Below, one piece after another: positions 22,727 through 30,321 of a stretch of DNA of 30,438 nt. Location of the stretch: contig CAYLOD010000014.1 of assembly GCA_964385235.1 (NCBI GenBank), positions 1-30,438 of the forward strand, read 5' to 3'. Source of the stretch: Pseudoruminococcus sp964385235. GTDB lineage: Bacteria > Bacillota > Clostridia > Oscillospirales > Acutalibacteraceae. Under the pieces are notes generated by a model. It was not told the DNA's origin. It did no database searches and saw only the letters and a program-made list of their open reading frames with translations. The position numbers and the translations under genes were made by a program. Positions within the stretch are counted from its first letter, which is position 1; every line of letters begins with the position of its first letter.

Positions 22727-23353
22727 TTACACCTCATCCTTAATAAGTATTAAATCCTCAGCGTATGGCAGTTTCTTTATGAAGCCGCAGAATATGTGCC
22801 ATTCGTCAAGCTTGTGATTATGCCGCGCGTAATATATATTTATCAGTGTTTCATAGTTCAATGTACAGGTTCTCATCTGGTTATAGCTTGACGGAAGCAG
22901 TTGAATCAGGTCATACCAATACTGTTTATCTTTTGTTTCAATGTATTTGACTCTGAGTTTTTCAAGCGTTGCGATAATTTCATCAAAAAAAGCGAGAGAT
23001 TCCTCATCAAGCTTGTCTGTGCTGAAATCCTCTCTTGAAAACTCCTTGCTGTGGATCTTGTGCATGGTGCTTGTAGAGTTTGCTACCGTAGCGATCTTGT
23101 ATGTATCATATTCTTTCCACCAGTACATCGGGGCTGTGACGTCTACAGAAACAAAAATCTGACGAAGATACTTCCTATGGTCGCTGCCCGCTCTCGCGAG
23201 CCTTTTCGCGAGAGCAAGATCATTTTCACCGAGAATATACATTCCTTTATCGTCATAGAAGCTGTCGCTCCTCGCCCAGCTGTTCAGAGGGTTTCGCGCG
23301 CCCCGGATCGCGTTTTCTAAATTCATAACTGAAATTCTTTCGGTTTTCAGCAA
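22727..23353 (-). CDS. Uncharacterised protein between proB and proA
   Basis: About 208 aa with an even, globular composition. Notable segments: NLENAIRGARNPLNSW, GMYILGENDLALAKRL, GSDHRKYLRQIFVSVDV, APMYWWKEYDTYKIATVANS followed by TSTMHKIHSKEF, LIQLLPSSYNQMRT with TLNYETL, and HNHKLDEWHIFC. The many Trp, Tyr and His and the wording suggest a conserved enzyme. I have an impression of similar unnamed proteins in gut Clostridia and phages, but cannot assign a function. The start is uncertain: TTG 23353 is 7 nt after GGAGGG (23366–23361) and preferred; GTG 23356 is also possible, and ATG 23326 (at MNLENAIRG) lacks a ribosome site. It lies 19 bp after proB and 3 bp before proA. Confidence 0.8.
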   Translation of the reverse strand: MLKTERISVMNLENAIRGARNPLNSWARSDSFYDDKGMYILGENDLALAKRLARAGSDHRKYLRQIFVSVDVTAPMYWWKEYDTYKIATVANSTSTMHKIHSKEFSREDFSTDKLDEESLAFFDEIIATLEKLRVKYIETKDKQYWYDLIQLLPSSYNQMRTCTLNYETLINIYYARHNHKLDEWHIFCGFIKKLPYAEDLILIKDEV

Positions 23354-23372
23354 CACTGTTCCCTCCGTTATA

Positions 23373-24179
23373 TTATCTTCCCGATAGGAACATGGTTCCC
23401 ACCTGTTTTTTGTCAACTATCAGGTCGCGGAGCTTTTGAGGATTATCGCCGTTCATTACACAGCAGTTTATCCCCGCCTCGTTTGCGACCGCGGCGGCGG
23501 TTACTTTAGTCAGCATACCGCCTGTTCCTCTGTTGGAGCTTGTTCCGCCCGCCATCTGACGAATATTGTCGTCTATGTATGTAACGACATCAATATGTTT
23601 TGCGTCCTTATTGACTCGCGGATCGGAATCATACAGTCCGTCAATATCGGTGAGTATCGCGAGCAGATCCGCGTCTACAAGGTCGGCAACGATAGCCGAC
23701 AGATTATCATTATCTCCGAAATTGTTCCCGACAAGCTCGTCAATAGCCACGGTGTCGTTTTCGTTTACAATAGGGATAATGTCCATCTCAAGCAGTGTGC
23801 TGAAAGTGTTGTAAGCGTTTTGCCTGAGATGCTCATTCAGCAAGACGTTTCTTGTGAGTAATATCTGCGCGACTGTGTGATTATACTCGCCGAAAAATTT
23901 ATCATACATGAACATAAGCTCACACTGTCCGACAGCCGCGACCGCCTGCTTGTAGCGTGTTTCCCGCGGCCGTTCCCGCATATTGAGCTTGCCGTAGCCT
24001 ACGCCGATAGCGCCCGAACTAACAAGTATTATCTGCTTGCCCATATTCTGCAAGTCGCTTAAAACTTTGCAAAGCTGCTCAATACGGTTGATATTGAGTT
24101 TCCCGTTTTCGTATGTCAGTGTCGATGTTCCGACCTTTACAACAATTCTTCTTGACAATATTTCGTTCAATTCAGTCAT
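23373..24179 (-). CDS. proB: Glutamate 5-kinase, short form without PUA domain
   Basis: Phosphorylates glutamate in the first step of proline synthesis. Amino-acid-kinase fold, 268 aa. Motifs: RRIVVKVGTSTLT near the N-terminus, IILVSSGAIGVGYG, VNENDTVA, NFGDNDNLSAIVA, LAILTDIDGLYDSDPR and GTGGMLTKVTAA. It ends about 100 residues earlier than the E. coli enzyme and so lacks the C-terminal PUA domain; such short forms are known in Firmicutes. Feedback inhibition by proline may still occur through the kinase domain. ATG 24179 has only CAGGA directly before it; TTG 24170 (in ELN) has better spacing to that site. A consensus promoter is 40–70 bp upstream. Confidence 0.95.
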   Translation of the reverse strand: MTELNEILSRRIVVKVGTSTLTYENGKLNINRIEQLCKVLSDLQNMGKQIILVSSGAIGVGYGKLNMRERPRETRYKQAVAAVGQCELMFMYDKFFGEYNHTVAQILLTRNVLLNEHLRQNAYNTFSTLLEMDIIPIVNENDTVAIDELVGNNFGDNDNLSAIVADLVDADLLAILTDIDGLYDSDPRVNKDAKHIDVVTYIDDNIRQMAGGTSSNRGTGGMLTKVTAAAVANEAGINCCVMNGDNPQKLRDLIVDKKQVGTMFLSGR

Positions 24180-24221
24180 TCCTGTATTTTATAATTTTTT
24201 CTCGATTCAGATTTCTATAAT

Positions 24222-24250
24222 ATTATATCAAAATCACAATAAATTGACAA
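24222..24250 (-). promoter_or_regulatory. Promoter of the proB operon
   Basis: On the minus strand, TTGTCA (24250–24245), a 17-bp spacer and TATAAT (24227–24222) preceded by TGA form an extended -10 SigA promoter. The predicted start is near 24215, giving a leader of about 36 nt. Confidence 0.82.
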
Positions 24251-24268
24251 GTACAAAATTTGTATTGT
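24246..24268. promoter_or_regulatory. Inverted repeat at the -35 box of proB
   Basis: TACAAA-A-TTTGTA (24252–24264) is a perfect palindrome, extended by GACAA on the left and TTGTC on the right with a one-base offset. It overlaps the -35 element of the proB promoter, a typical repressor position. No cognate regulator is identified. Confidence 0.45.
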
Positions 24269-24368
24269 CTGCAAAATTCAATAAGTGACTTGCTTTGTCA
24301 AGGCGCGTTTCCCGCATTAGAGACGGGGATATATTGCCTGCGCTGTATAATAAGTAAAAAATCATTCA

Positions 24369-24397
24369 TTGAAAATATATATTTCGTATGATATGAT
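24369..24397 (+). promoter_or_regulatory. Predicted promoter of the rRNA methyltransferase gene
   Basis: TTGAAA (24369–24374), a 17-bp spacer and TATGAT (24392–24397) preceded by TGA form an extended -10 promoter. The predicted start near 24404 is just upstream of the AGGTGG ribosome site at 24417. Confidence 0.65.
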
Positions 24398-24427
24398 ATA
24401 TTAAATTATTTATTACAGGTGGTACTA

Positions 24428-25762
24428 TTGCAGTCGGATTTTTTGAAAAAGGACTTTCTTGACGAGGTAAAGGAGGTCTTTGGCGAGGATTATGGCAGAT
24501 TTCTCGCCGCGTATGAGAAAAAGCCGTTCAGAGGGATAAGCGTAAACACGCTGAAGGTCTCTAACGATAAAATCAAATCGCTTTTGCCGTTTGAGCTGAA
24601 AAAATCGCCTATGTATTCAAACGGATATTATATAGACAGTGATATTGACGGACTGGGGAACAGCCCTCTGCATCACGCGGGAGGGTTTTATGTTCAGGAG
24701 CCGTCCGCGTCGGCGCCTGTCACGCTCCTTGATATTCACAAAGGGGAAAGGGTTCTCGATCTGTGTGCCGCACCCGGAGGCAAGTCCTCGCAGATAGCCT
24801 CATTGCTTAACCACAGCGGGCTGCTTTGGTCGAACGAAATCGTGAGATCCCGTTCGCAAGTTCTCTTGTCGAACCTTGAGCGAATGGGCGTCAGGTCGGC
24901 AGTTATTTCAAATTGCGGCCCCGATACCCTGTGCGGCAGACTTAAGGGCTTTTTCGACAAGGTTCTCGTAGACGCGCCATGCTCAGGCGAGGGCATGTTC
25001 CGCAAAAACCCCAAGGCTTCCTATGAATGGAGCCGCGAGCAGGTCCGGGCCTGCGCCGAAAGACAGCTTTCTATTCTCGAATCCGCCGCGCAAGCCGTCA
25101 GGGCAGGCGGCGCTGTCGTGTACTCTACCTGCACCTTTTCACACGAGGAAAATGAGGGAGTTATTGATGAGTTTATGCGCCGGCACGACGATTTTTATGT
25201 TGATAATGTCAAGGTGGGTTTCGGGCGTAAGAGCGATATAGAGGGAGGAGTGCGGATAAGTCCCCTTGAGGGCGGAGAGGGACAGTTTATGATAAGACTT
25301 GTAAAAAAAGGCGGCGATTTACCGTGCGAATACTGCCGCAAATCAAGCGGGAAGGACGATGCTGTAAAGCTTGCTGAAAATTTTCTCAAAGAAACATTCA
25401 AAATATCCCCCGCAGGTACTGTCGGAGTGTCAGGCGGAAGGGCGTATCTTCTCCCCGGCAATATGCCTGAGCTTAACGGTTTAGGCGTTATACGCGCGGG
25501 CGTTCTCATCGGCGATATCAGGAAAAACAGGATAGAACCGGCTCACGCGCTGTTTTCAGCGTTTCCTCCCGAATTTTTCAAAAGGACGCTCGATTTCAGT
25601 CAGGACGCGCCCGAAACCGCGCGGTTCCTCAGTGGCGAGGAGATAGACTGCGGCGGGGAGAACGGATACACACTTTTTGCCGTCGAGGGTATGTCATGCG
25701 GTTTTGGCAAATGCTCCGAAGGACGCTTGAAAAATAAATATCCCAAGGGACTGAGAATATAA
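24428..25762 (+). CDS. RsmF/NOL1-NOP2-Sun family rRNA (cytosine-5) methyltransferase
   Basis: SAM-dependent m5C methyltransferase (444 aa), probably acting on 16S rRNA like E. coli RsmF. The N-terminal region has the FRGISVNTLK RNA-binding segment and YVQEPSASAP. The SAM site is VLDLCAAPGGKSSQIA, followed by SNEIVRSRSQ, the VLVDAPCSGEGMFRKNP motif with the release cysteine, and VYSTCTFSHEENE with the catalytic cysteine. The C-terminal part (about 290–444) fits the PUA-like module of RsmF-type proteins. The start TTG 24428 sits 5 nt after AGGTGG (24417–24422); GTG 24419 would overlap that site. It runs divergently from proB. The target base is inferred from family only. Confidence 0.92.
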   Translation: MQSDFLKKDFLDEVKEVFGEDYGRFLAAYEKKPFRGISVNTLKVSNDKIKSLLPFELKKSPMYSNGYYIDSDIDGLGNSPLHHAGGFYVQEPSASAPVTLLDIHKGERVLDLCAAPGGKSSQIASLLNHSGLLWSNEIVRSRSQVLLSNLERMGVRSAVISNCGPDTLCGRLKGFFDKVLVDAPCSGEGMFRKNPKASYEWSREQVRACAERQLSILESAAQAVRAGGAVVYSTCTFSHEENEGVIDEFMRRHDDFYVDNVKVGFGRKSDIEGGVRISPLEGGEGQFMIRLVKKGGDLPCEYCRKSSGKDDAVKLAENFLKETFKISPAGTVGVSGGRAYLLPGNMPELNGLGVIRAGVLIGDIRKNRIEPAHALFSAFPPEFFKRTLDFSQDAPETARFLSGEEIDCGGENGYTLFAVEGMSCGFGKCSEGRLKNKYPKGLRI

Positions 25763-25797
25763 CAAACATAATCGGGAGGGTAAAAACCTGTTTTATT

Positions 25798-27063
25798 CTA
25801 AAATAACGCTACAACATTCTGCACCTCGGTTTTTGTGTTCTCCGTGTCGAGATAATCGTAGGAGTATAGCATAAAGCCGTCGCAGCTTATGCTCCTTCCG
25901 TATAAAACCTGATTTTTAAGTATCTCATCGGAAACGAGCCATGTTCCGTTATCACTGTCGCTGCCCGCTTTATACACCCCTAAACCTATGTAGTATTTTA
26001 TGTTTTTGTTTTTTATGATGTCATGCCATTCGTCCGCTGATTTTTTAAACGGAAGATAGGGATGTGTGTTGCTTACATAAATTTGCGGGCACAAATAATC
26101 GACGTATCCCGAAACACTTCCCCATGATACGACGTCGGCAGAAATTTTTTCGTCGTTTTCAGTGTTGCACTGGGGTGAAATTCCGAATTTAACATTGTTT
26201 TTTATCTCATGTACAGCGGAATATACTCCCGAAACAAGTATATTTATATTTGCCGTTCGCCACTCGGAATGTGAAAGCGGAGTATAGTCCCTGCCTACGG
26301 CGGAAACATATTTTTTATAGTCTGCCTCGTCACATTTCTTGTCATCTGCCGGATAAAAATAATCGTCAAAGTGTATCCCGTCTACATCATAGTTTTCAAC
26401 GATTTCCCTGACGCCGTTTATTATCAGTTCGCGAACCTCCTTGTATGCGGGATTGTAATATATATTTCCATCGCTTTCAAAGGTATAGCTGTCGTTTTCC
26501 CTGTTATCGTCGTTTTTCCAGACAATGTACGGGTTATCGTCGGAAAAGTCGGCGGGCGTCTTTGAAAATCTTATTCTCAGTGGATTTATCCATGCGTGAA
26601 CCTTTATATTATTTTCGTGCGCGGCTTTAATTATATATTCAAGAGGATCATAGCCGGGATTCTCCCCTTGATTTCCCGTCAAAATGTCAGACCATGGAAA
26701 GTATTTTGACGGGTACAGCGAGTCACCGTTCGGACGAACGTGAATAATAATCGTGTTTAGCTTATTTTTAAGACATTTTTGAATAATAGAGTCAAACTTT
26801 TTTTTAAACGCCGCCTCGCTCCTGTCGGTGCCATTCATATTGAGCGACATATACGGCACCCACACAGCGTGCATTTCCTCGTCTGTTTCAGAGCTGTCTG
26901 TTGACATTGTTTCAATAGCGCTGACGCTAAGACTGCTTTTGCTTTCGTTTTTTATCCCGGCGCCGGAGGATTTATCGGGGAGCAGGGACGACAGTACGAT
27001 TGTACCAAATAAAAGAAAAACAGAAAGAAAAAAGGGTATCAGATTTATTATATTTTTTTTCAT
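25798..27063 (-). CDS. GHL10/YngK-type glycoside-hydrolase-like protein, membrane-anchored
   Basis: Protein of 421 aa with an N-terminal hydrophobic segment (about 7–27, IIPFFLSVFLLFG-like) that is a signal or anchor; no lipobox cysteine is seen. A Ser-rich linker follows, and then a TIM-barrel domain of the GHL10 (former DUF187) family: MHAVWVPYMSLN, NTIIIHVRPNGDSLYPSKYFPW, IKVHAWINPLRI, YDVDGIHFDDYFYP with paired aspartates as candidate active-site acids, KFGISPQCN and VDYLCPQIYVSN. Such proteins are thought to act on cell-wall or surface glycans outside the cell, with little direct proof. ATG 27063 has AAGGTGTGG upstream; GTG 27072 is a less likely start. It converges on the methyltransferase gene, with only 35 bp between and no strong terminator. 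Confidence 0.87.
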   Translation of the reverse strand: MKKNIINLIPFFLSVFLLFGTIVLSSLLPDKSSGAGIKNESKSSLSVSAIETMSTDSSETDEEMHAVWVPYMSLNMNGTDRSEAAFKKKFDSIIQKCLKNKLNTIIIHVRPNGDSLYPSKYFPWSDILTGNQGENPGYDPLEYIIKAAHENNIKVHAWINPLRIRFSKTPADFSDDNPYIVWKNDDNRENDSYTFESDGNIYYNPAYKEVRELIINGVREIVENYDVDGIHFDDYFYPADDKKCDEADYKKYVSAVGRDYTPLSHSEWRTANINILVSGVYSAVHEIKNNVKFGISPQCNTENDEKISADVVSWGSVSGYVDYLCPQIYVSNTHPYLPFKKSADEWHDIIKNKNIKYYIGLGVYKAGSDSDNGTWLVSDEILKNQVLYGRSISCDGFMLYSYDYLDTENTKTEVQNVVALF

Positions 27064-27154
27064 GTTTACCACACCTTTTTACCGCACCTTGATTTTTATT
27101 CTTTATAAATATATAATTAAGATATGGTAAAAATTCCATAAGTCATAAAAATGC

Positions 27155-27190
27155 GAAAGTTATAATGCGGAAGAAAGTTATAATGCGGAA
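27155..27190 (+). repeat. 18-bp direct repeat, two tandem copies
   Basis: GAAAGTTATAATGCGGAA occurs at 27155–27172 and again at 27173–27190 without mismatch, just upstream of the DUF1294 gene. The second copy supplies the GGAAG ribosome site for that gene, and its end overlaps the next repeat. Confidence 0.92.
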
Positions 27191-27213
27191 GTTATTATAT
27201 GAAGTTATTATAT
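27188..27213 (+). repeat. 13-bp direct repeat spanning the DUF1294 start
   Basis: GAAGTTATTATAT occurs at 27188–27200 and 27201–27213. The start codon ATG (27199–27201) spans the junction of the copies. Any copy change would alter the ribosome site, start codon or first codons of the gene. Confidence 0.9.
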
Positions 27214-27474
27214 ATTTATATTATTGTTATAAATATTATTGCTGTTATTGTAACAATTCATGATAAGCATAACGCCGTGAAGCATAAATGGCGTGTTCCC
27301 GAAAGCACGCTGCTTATATTAGCCGCCCTCAGCGGCTGTATAGCGATGTATATCACTATGTGTATAATACACCACAAGACAAGGAAGAAAAAGTTCATGG
27401 CCGGCATTCCTGTCATATTCCTGACAGAATTATTTGCGGCGGCTGCGGTGTGCAAGCTTTTCCGTGTGTTTTAA
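27199..27474 (+). CDS. DUF1294 small membrane protein
   Basis: Protein of 91 aa with three predicted membrane helices: LYIYIIVINIIAVIVTI (about 4–20), STLLILAALSGCIAMYITMCI (seen in parts STLLILAAL and CIAMYITMC, about 36–56) and GIPVIFLTELFAAAAVC (about 69–85). The family signature is DKHNAVKHKWRVPESTL followed by HHKTRKKKF, which match DUF1294 proteins well. Function is unknown. ATG 27199 is 7 nt after GGAAG. Start and upstream region lie in tandem repeats, so expression or the N-terminus may vary between strains. It converges with the next gene, 8 bp away. Confidence 0.85.
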   Translation: MKLLYIYIIVINIIAVIVTIHDKHNAVKHKWRVPESTLLILAALSGCIAMYITMCIIHHKTRKKKFMAGIPVIFLTELFAAAAVCKLFRVF

Positions 27475-27482
27475 ATTGCAGC

Positions 27483-27926
27483 TCACGACTTTCCGAGGAA
27501 TCGCTTCAGATCATCAACATAGTTTTCCTCGTTTCGGATAAAATCCCTTGCCATGCTTTTTGACGCTTCATTTGCGTCCCTGCATTCGTTGAGATGCTTT
27601 GTGAGGTTGATTATTTCCATCGTGGTGCCGTTTATCATCATTTCAGATATATGCGATGCGCTGACATGGCTGAGTGTATTAAACTGTGATGAATCCCACA
27701 TTTCCGTTTTTGTAACAGTGCTGTTGTCATTCGGCAGTATGCCTTCCTTTATCAGCATACCTTCAGCGTTATTAGCCGTTTTAAAGTAGTTGATATATTG
27801 CAAGGAAAGCTCCTCTCTCAGTCTGTGATCGTCCGCCTTTTCCATTACCTCTTTCGAGGTCTGCATACCTGTCCGCGCGAGTTTGTATATACCCGACAGG
27901 AGCTTTTCTGTGTCATTGTTCAGCAT
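27483..27926 (-). CDS. Uncharacterised helical-bundle (ferritin-like?) protein
   Basis: Protein of 147 aa that looks all-helical: four amphipathic stretches (about 3–30, 34–60, 85–112 and 115–145), with no signal peptide or cysteine. Acidic and histidine residues occur (DDHRLREE, SASHISEMM, LTKHLNECRD), so a ferritin-like or DUF2383-like bundle is possible, but no clear ExxH metal site is seen. ATG 27926 follows a strong GGAGGG site. It is transcribed away from the LUD gene, with an inverted repeat (27974–28001) in the shared upstream region. Function unknown. Confidence 0.78.
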   Translation of the reverse strand: MLNNDTEKLLSGIYKLARTGMQTSKEVMEKADDHRLREELSLQYINYFKTANNAEGMLIKEGILPNDNSTVTKTEMWDSSQFNTLSHVSASHISEMMINGTTMEIINLTKHLNECRDANEASKSMARDFIRNEENYVDDLKRFLGKS

Positions 27927-27973
27927 GATATACCCTCCGATATAATAAATAAAAAATATTTTTAAATTAGTCT

Positions 27974-28001
27974 TTAACGCAGTTTTTAAAATATGCGTTA
28001 A
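27974..28001. promoter_or_regulatory. Inverted repeat between two divergent genes
   Basis: TTAACGCA (27974–27981) and TGCGTTAA (27994–28001) are perfect 8-bp arms 12 bp apart, in the 102-bp AT-rich space between the minus-strand helical gene and the plus-strand LUD gene. The arms are 20 bp centre to centre, close to two helix turns, as expected for a dimeric regulator. Individual promoters could not be placed with confidence. Confidence 0.5.
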
Positions 28002-28028
28002 TATAAAATGAGAAAGGATTTGAGTTTT

Positions 28029-28673
28029 ATGGATGAAAGGATTGCCCGCACTGTTAAGGCGCTTGAGAGAAACAATATGCTTGCATGCTACTGCGAAACA
28101 TCAGCCGACGCGTGCGAAAAGGTCAGGGAGTTTATTTCAGATGGAGATGTCATTGCGTGCGGCGGTTCGGTGACGTTAAAGCAGTCGGGAGTAATAGACA
28201 TTATAGGGTCTGAAAAATACAAGTATATAAAACGCATGGGAATAAATGACGAGGACTCCGAGCGCCGTGTACGCGAGGCGTTTTCCGCCGACGTATATTT
28301 CGCGAGTGCGAACGCCGTCACGGTAAATGGCGAAATTTATAACGTTGACGGCAACGGAAACCGCGTAGCGGCTATTATATTTGGTCCGAAAAGCGTTGTA
28401 CTGATTGTAGGGAAAAATAAGATAGTCGATTCCCTTGACGAAGCCGTTATGAGAGTTAAGAAATACGCCGCTCCGCCTAATACCGTGCGTCTTGATAAAA
28501 ATACATACTGCAAGGAAAACGGAGAATGTATTTCCTGCGGGAATGCTTCCGCCGATATGACGGCAGGCTGCAAAAGCCCTGACAGAATATGCTGCTCATA
28601 TACGGTTTTGGGACAGCAAAGAGTTAAAAACCGCATAAAGGTTATAATCGTCGGGGAAGACCTCGGATATTGA
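28029..28673 (+). CDS. LUD domain protein (LutC/DUF162 family)
   Basis: Protein of 214 aa made almost wholly of a LUD domain, the fold of LutC and part of LutB in lactate utilisation. Typical segments: GDVIACGGSVTLKQSGVIDI, FASANAVTVNGEIYNVDGNGNRVAA, GPKSVVLIVGKNKIV and VKKYAAPPN. The C-terminus carries cysteines (CKENGECISCGNAS, then SPDRICCSYTVLGQQRV), conserved-looking in clostridial members and possibly metal- or cluster-binding. No lutA/lutB genes are adjacent, so a lactate role is not supported by context. ATG 28029 is preferred, with AAAGGA upstream at 28013–28018; ATG 28008 is an alternative. It lies 17 bp before deoD and is probably co-transcribed. Confidence 0.85.
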   Translation: MDERIARTVKALERNNMLACYCETSADACEKVREFISDGDVIACGGSVTLKQSGVIDIIGSEKYKYIKRMGINDEDSERRVREAFSADVYFASANAVTVNGEIYNVDGNGNRVAAIIFGPKSVVLIVGKNKIVDSLDEAVMRVKKYAAPPNTVRLDKNTYCKENGECISCGNASADMTAGCKSPDRICCSYTVLGQQRVKNRIKVIIVGEDLGY

Positions 28674-28690
28674 TAAAGGGGAAAAGTATA

Positions 28691-29401
28691 ATGCCTACAC
28701 CGCATATTGAAGCAAAGCCCGGAGATTTTGCCGAAACCGTACTCATGCCGGGCGACCCGATGAGGGCAAAGTATATAGCAGGTAAGTTTATGACAGACGC
28801 ACGGCTTGTCAACTCCGTCAGAGGTATGTACGGTTATACGGGGAAATATAACGGAGTAAATATTTCAATAATGGCAAGCGGTATGGGAGTGCCGTCTATG
28901 GGGATATACTCCTATGAGCTGTTTAACTTTTATGACGTGAACAATATCATAAGGATTGGCACAGCGGGCGCTATAAGCGATAAGCTGCATATTCGCGACG
29001 TTGTCATGGCTATGGCGTCGTGCTACAATTCAAGCTTTGCAAGGCAGTATAATTTGCCCGGTACGGCAGTTCCCGCGGCGGATTTCGGACTTTTGAAAAG
29101 AGCGGACGAAAAGGCTCTTGAGTTGGGATTGAACGTTTATGTGGGAACGGTTCTCACATCGGATAATTTTTACTATGACGACCCAGATACTCTCGCAAGG
29201 TGGGACAAGCTCGGAATCCTCGCGACTGAGATGGAGAGCGCCGCGCTGTACTTTAACGCGATGAGAGCTAAAAAACACGCTCTCTGCATATGTACGATTT
29301 CGGATTGTCCTCTTAAGGGAGAGAGCAGCTCGTCAGAGGAACGGGAAAGATCGTTTGACGACATGGTCAGACTTGCGCTGGAAACAGCCGTCAGTTTGTG
29401 A
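28691..29401 (+). CDS. deoD: Purine nucleoside phosphorylase, DeoD type
   Basis: Splits purine (deoxy)nucleosides with phosphate, giving base and (deoxy)ribose 1-phosphate for salvage. Trimeric/hexameric NP-I family, 236 aa, full length. Motifs: PTPHIEAKPGDFAETVLMPGDPMRAKYIA at the N-terminus (seen as VLMPGDPMRAKYIA), the phosphate-binding VRGMYGYTG, MASGMGVPSMGIYSYEL, IRIGTAGAI, ATEMESAALY (substrate glutamate) and CTISDCPL with the catalytic aspartate. ATG 28691 has AAGGGGAAAAG upstream. No other nucleoside gene is in the window. Confidence 0.96.
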   Translation: MPTPHIEAKPGDFAETVLMPGDPMRAKYIAGKFMTDARLVNSVRGMYGYTGKYNGVNISIMASGMGVPSMGIYSYELFNFYDVNNIIRIGTAGAISDKLHIRDVVMAMASCYNSSFARQYNLPGTAVPAADFGLLKRADEKALELGLNVYVGTVLTSDNFYYDDPDTLARWDKLGILATEMESAALYFNAMRAKKHALCICTISDCPLKGESSSSEERERSFDDMVRLALETAVSL

Positions 29402-29836
29402 AAAATGACTTTATTCTGATTTTGCGGGAGGATTCGCCGTTAAGACAAGGAAAAATGTCACAGAGATTTACTGAAAACAAAATTAAATCATTGTAAAATG
29501 AGAGCCGCTGTGATATATATTCAGAATTATGTGTTTATTATGTGTTTTTTTAAAAAACATATGAGTGATTTAGTTATACATGAAGCACATATTGACCCGG
29601 ATACCATTTCCGGCGGCTCCCAAATAGCGTTTTGCCCGGAAGCGTGAAATGCGATTTTCCGATATAAACGAATTGCAGGGCAGCTCCATCATGCAAGGTT
29701 AAATGAAATACGAAAACACGATGATCACCTGTTGTTTCAATGGCATAAGACCGATGATCTTTAAGATTGATCGTCCGAATTATAAATAATTCAGCGCACA
29801 TTCGAGTGAAAATTATATGTAAAGGAGATTTACGAG
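29402..29836. other. 435-bp gene-poor stretch with inverted repeats
   Basis: No supported gene. A 75-codon minus-strand frame (29574–29801) reads protein-like, with segments such as VFVFHLTLHDGAALQFVYIG, but lacks a ribosome site and matches nothing I know; it could be a gene remnant. Short palindromes are CCGGA/TCCGG near 29600, ATCTT-T-AAGAT (29757–29767, with outer CGAT/ATCG) and GAATTAT-AA-ATAATTC (29777–29792). The last two lie 45–85 bp before the flavin-reductase-like gene and may be operator sites. No clear terminator for deoD is visible. Confidence 0.55.
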
Positions 29837-30310
29837 ATGGATTTCAATGTGGATTCGTTCCGAATTTTTGAAAAGGACTGGGCACTGCTCACAGCGGGCA
29901 CGCCTGAACATTACAACACCATGACGATCGGCTGGGGAGGTCTGGGAACACTTTGGGGCAAGCCTGTGACAACCGTTTATGTCAAACCTATTCGTTATAC
30001 CCATGAATTTATGGACGCGGACGAGTATTTCACGGTCAGTTTTTATTCGGAAAAATACCGCCGTGCGCTTGCGCTGCTCGGTTCACTCTCAGGCAGGGAC
30101 TGCGACAAGACAGCCAAGGCGGGATTAACGCTGAGGTTGCTGGATCACGCCGTCACTTTTCAGGAAGCAAAAGTAACGCTCCTGTGCAAAAAGATATACC
30201 GGCAGGATCTGGACACTGCTGTCATGCCGCAGGACGTGGTCGCGGATTACTATGCGGCTGAGGCACCGCACACCATGTATATCGGAGAAGTTATAGACAT
30301 AATTCATTGA
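29837..30310 (+). CDS. Flavin reductase-like domain protein
   Basis: Protein of 157 aa with a split-barrel FMN-binding fold. Segments: WALLTAGTPEHYNTMTIGWGGLGTLWGKP (seen as ALLTAGTPEHYNTMTIGWG), TVYVKPIRYTHEFMDADEYFTVSFY and a C-terminal HTMYIGEVIDI; these match the family of short flavin reductase/FMN-binding proteins in Firmicutes. Substrate unknown. ATG 29837 follows AAAGGAG (29821–29827), slightly far at 9 nt. Codon use favours CTG and GC-ending codons more than neighbouring genes, and it follows a gene-poor stretch, so acquisition by transfer is possible. The next gene begins 11 bp later. Confidence 0.85.
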   Translation: MDFNVDSFRIFEKDWALLTAGTPEHYNTMTIGWGGLGTLWGKPVTTVYVKPIRYTHEFMDADEYFTVSFYSEKYRRALALLGSLSGRDCDKTAKAGLTLRLLDHAVTFQEAKVTLLCKKIYRQDLDTAVMPQDVVADYYAAEAPHTMYIGEVIDIIH

Positions 30311-30321
30311 CGGAGGCTGCT

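Noticed and set aside
22727..23353. Naming the proB–proA insert as ThyX.
   Set aside because: The RHRxxSxNExSxRY signature is not present; SSYNQMRT is only loosely similar.
25763..25797. AGG...CCT followed by GTTTT as a terminator between the methyltransferase and GHL10 genes.
   Set aside because: The stem is only 3–4 bp and too weak.
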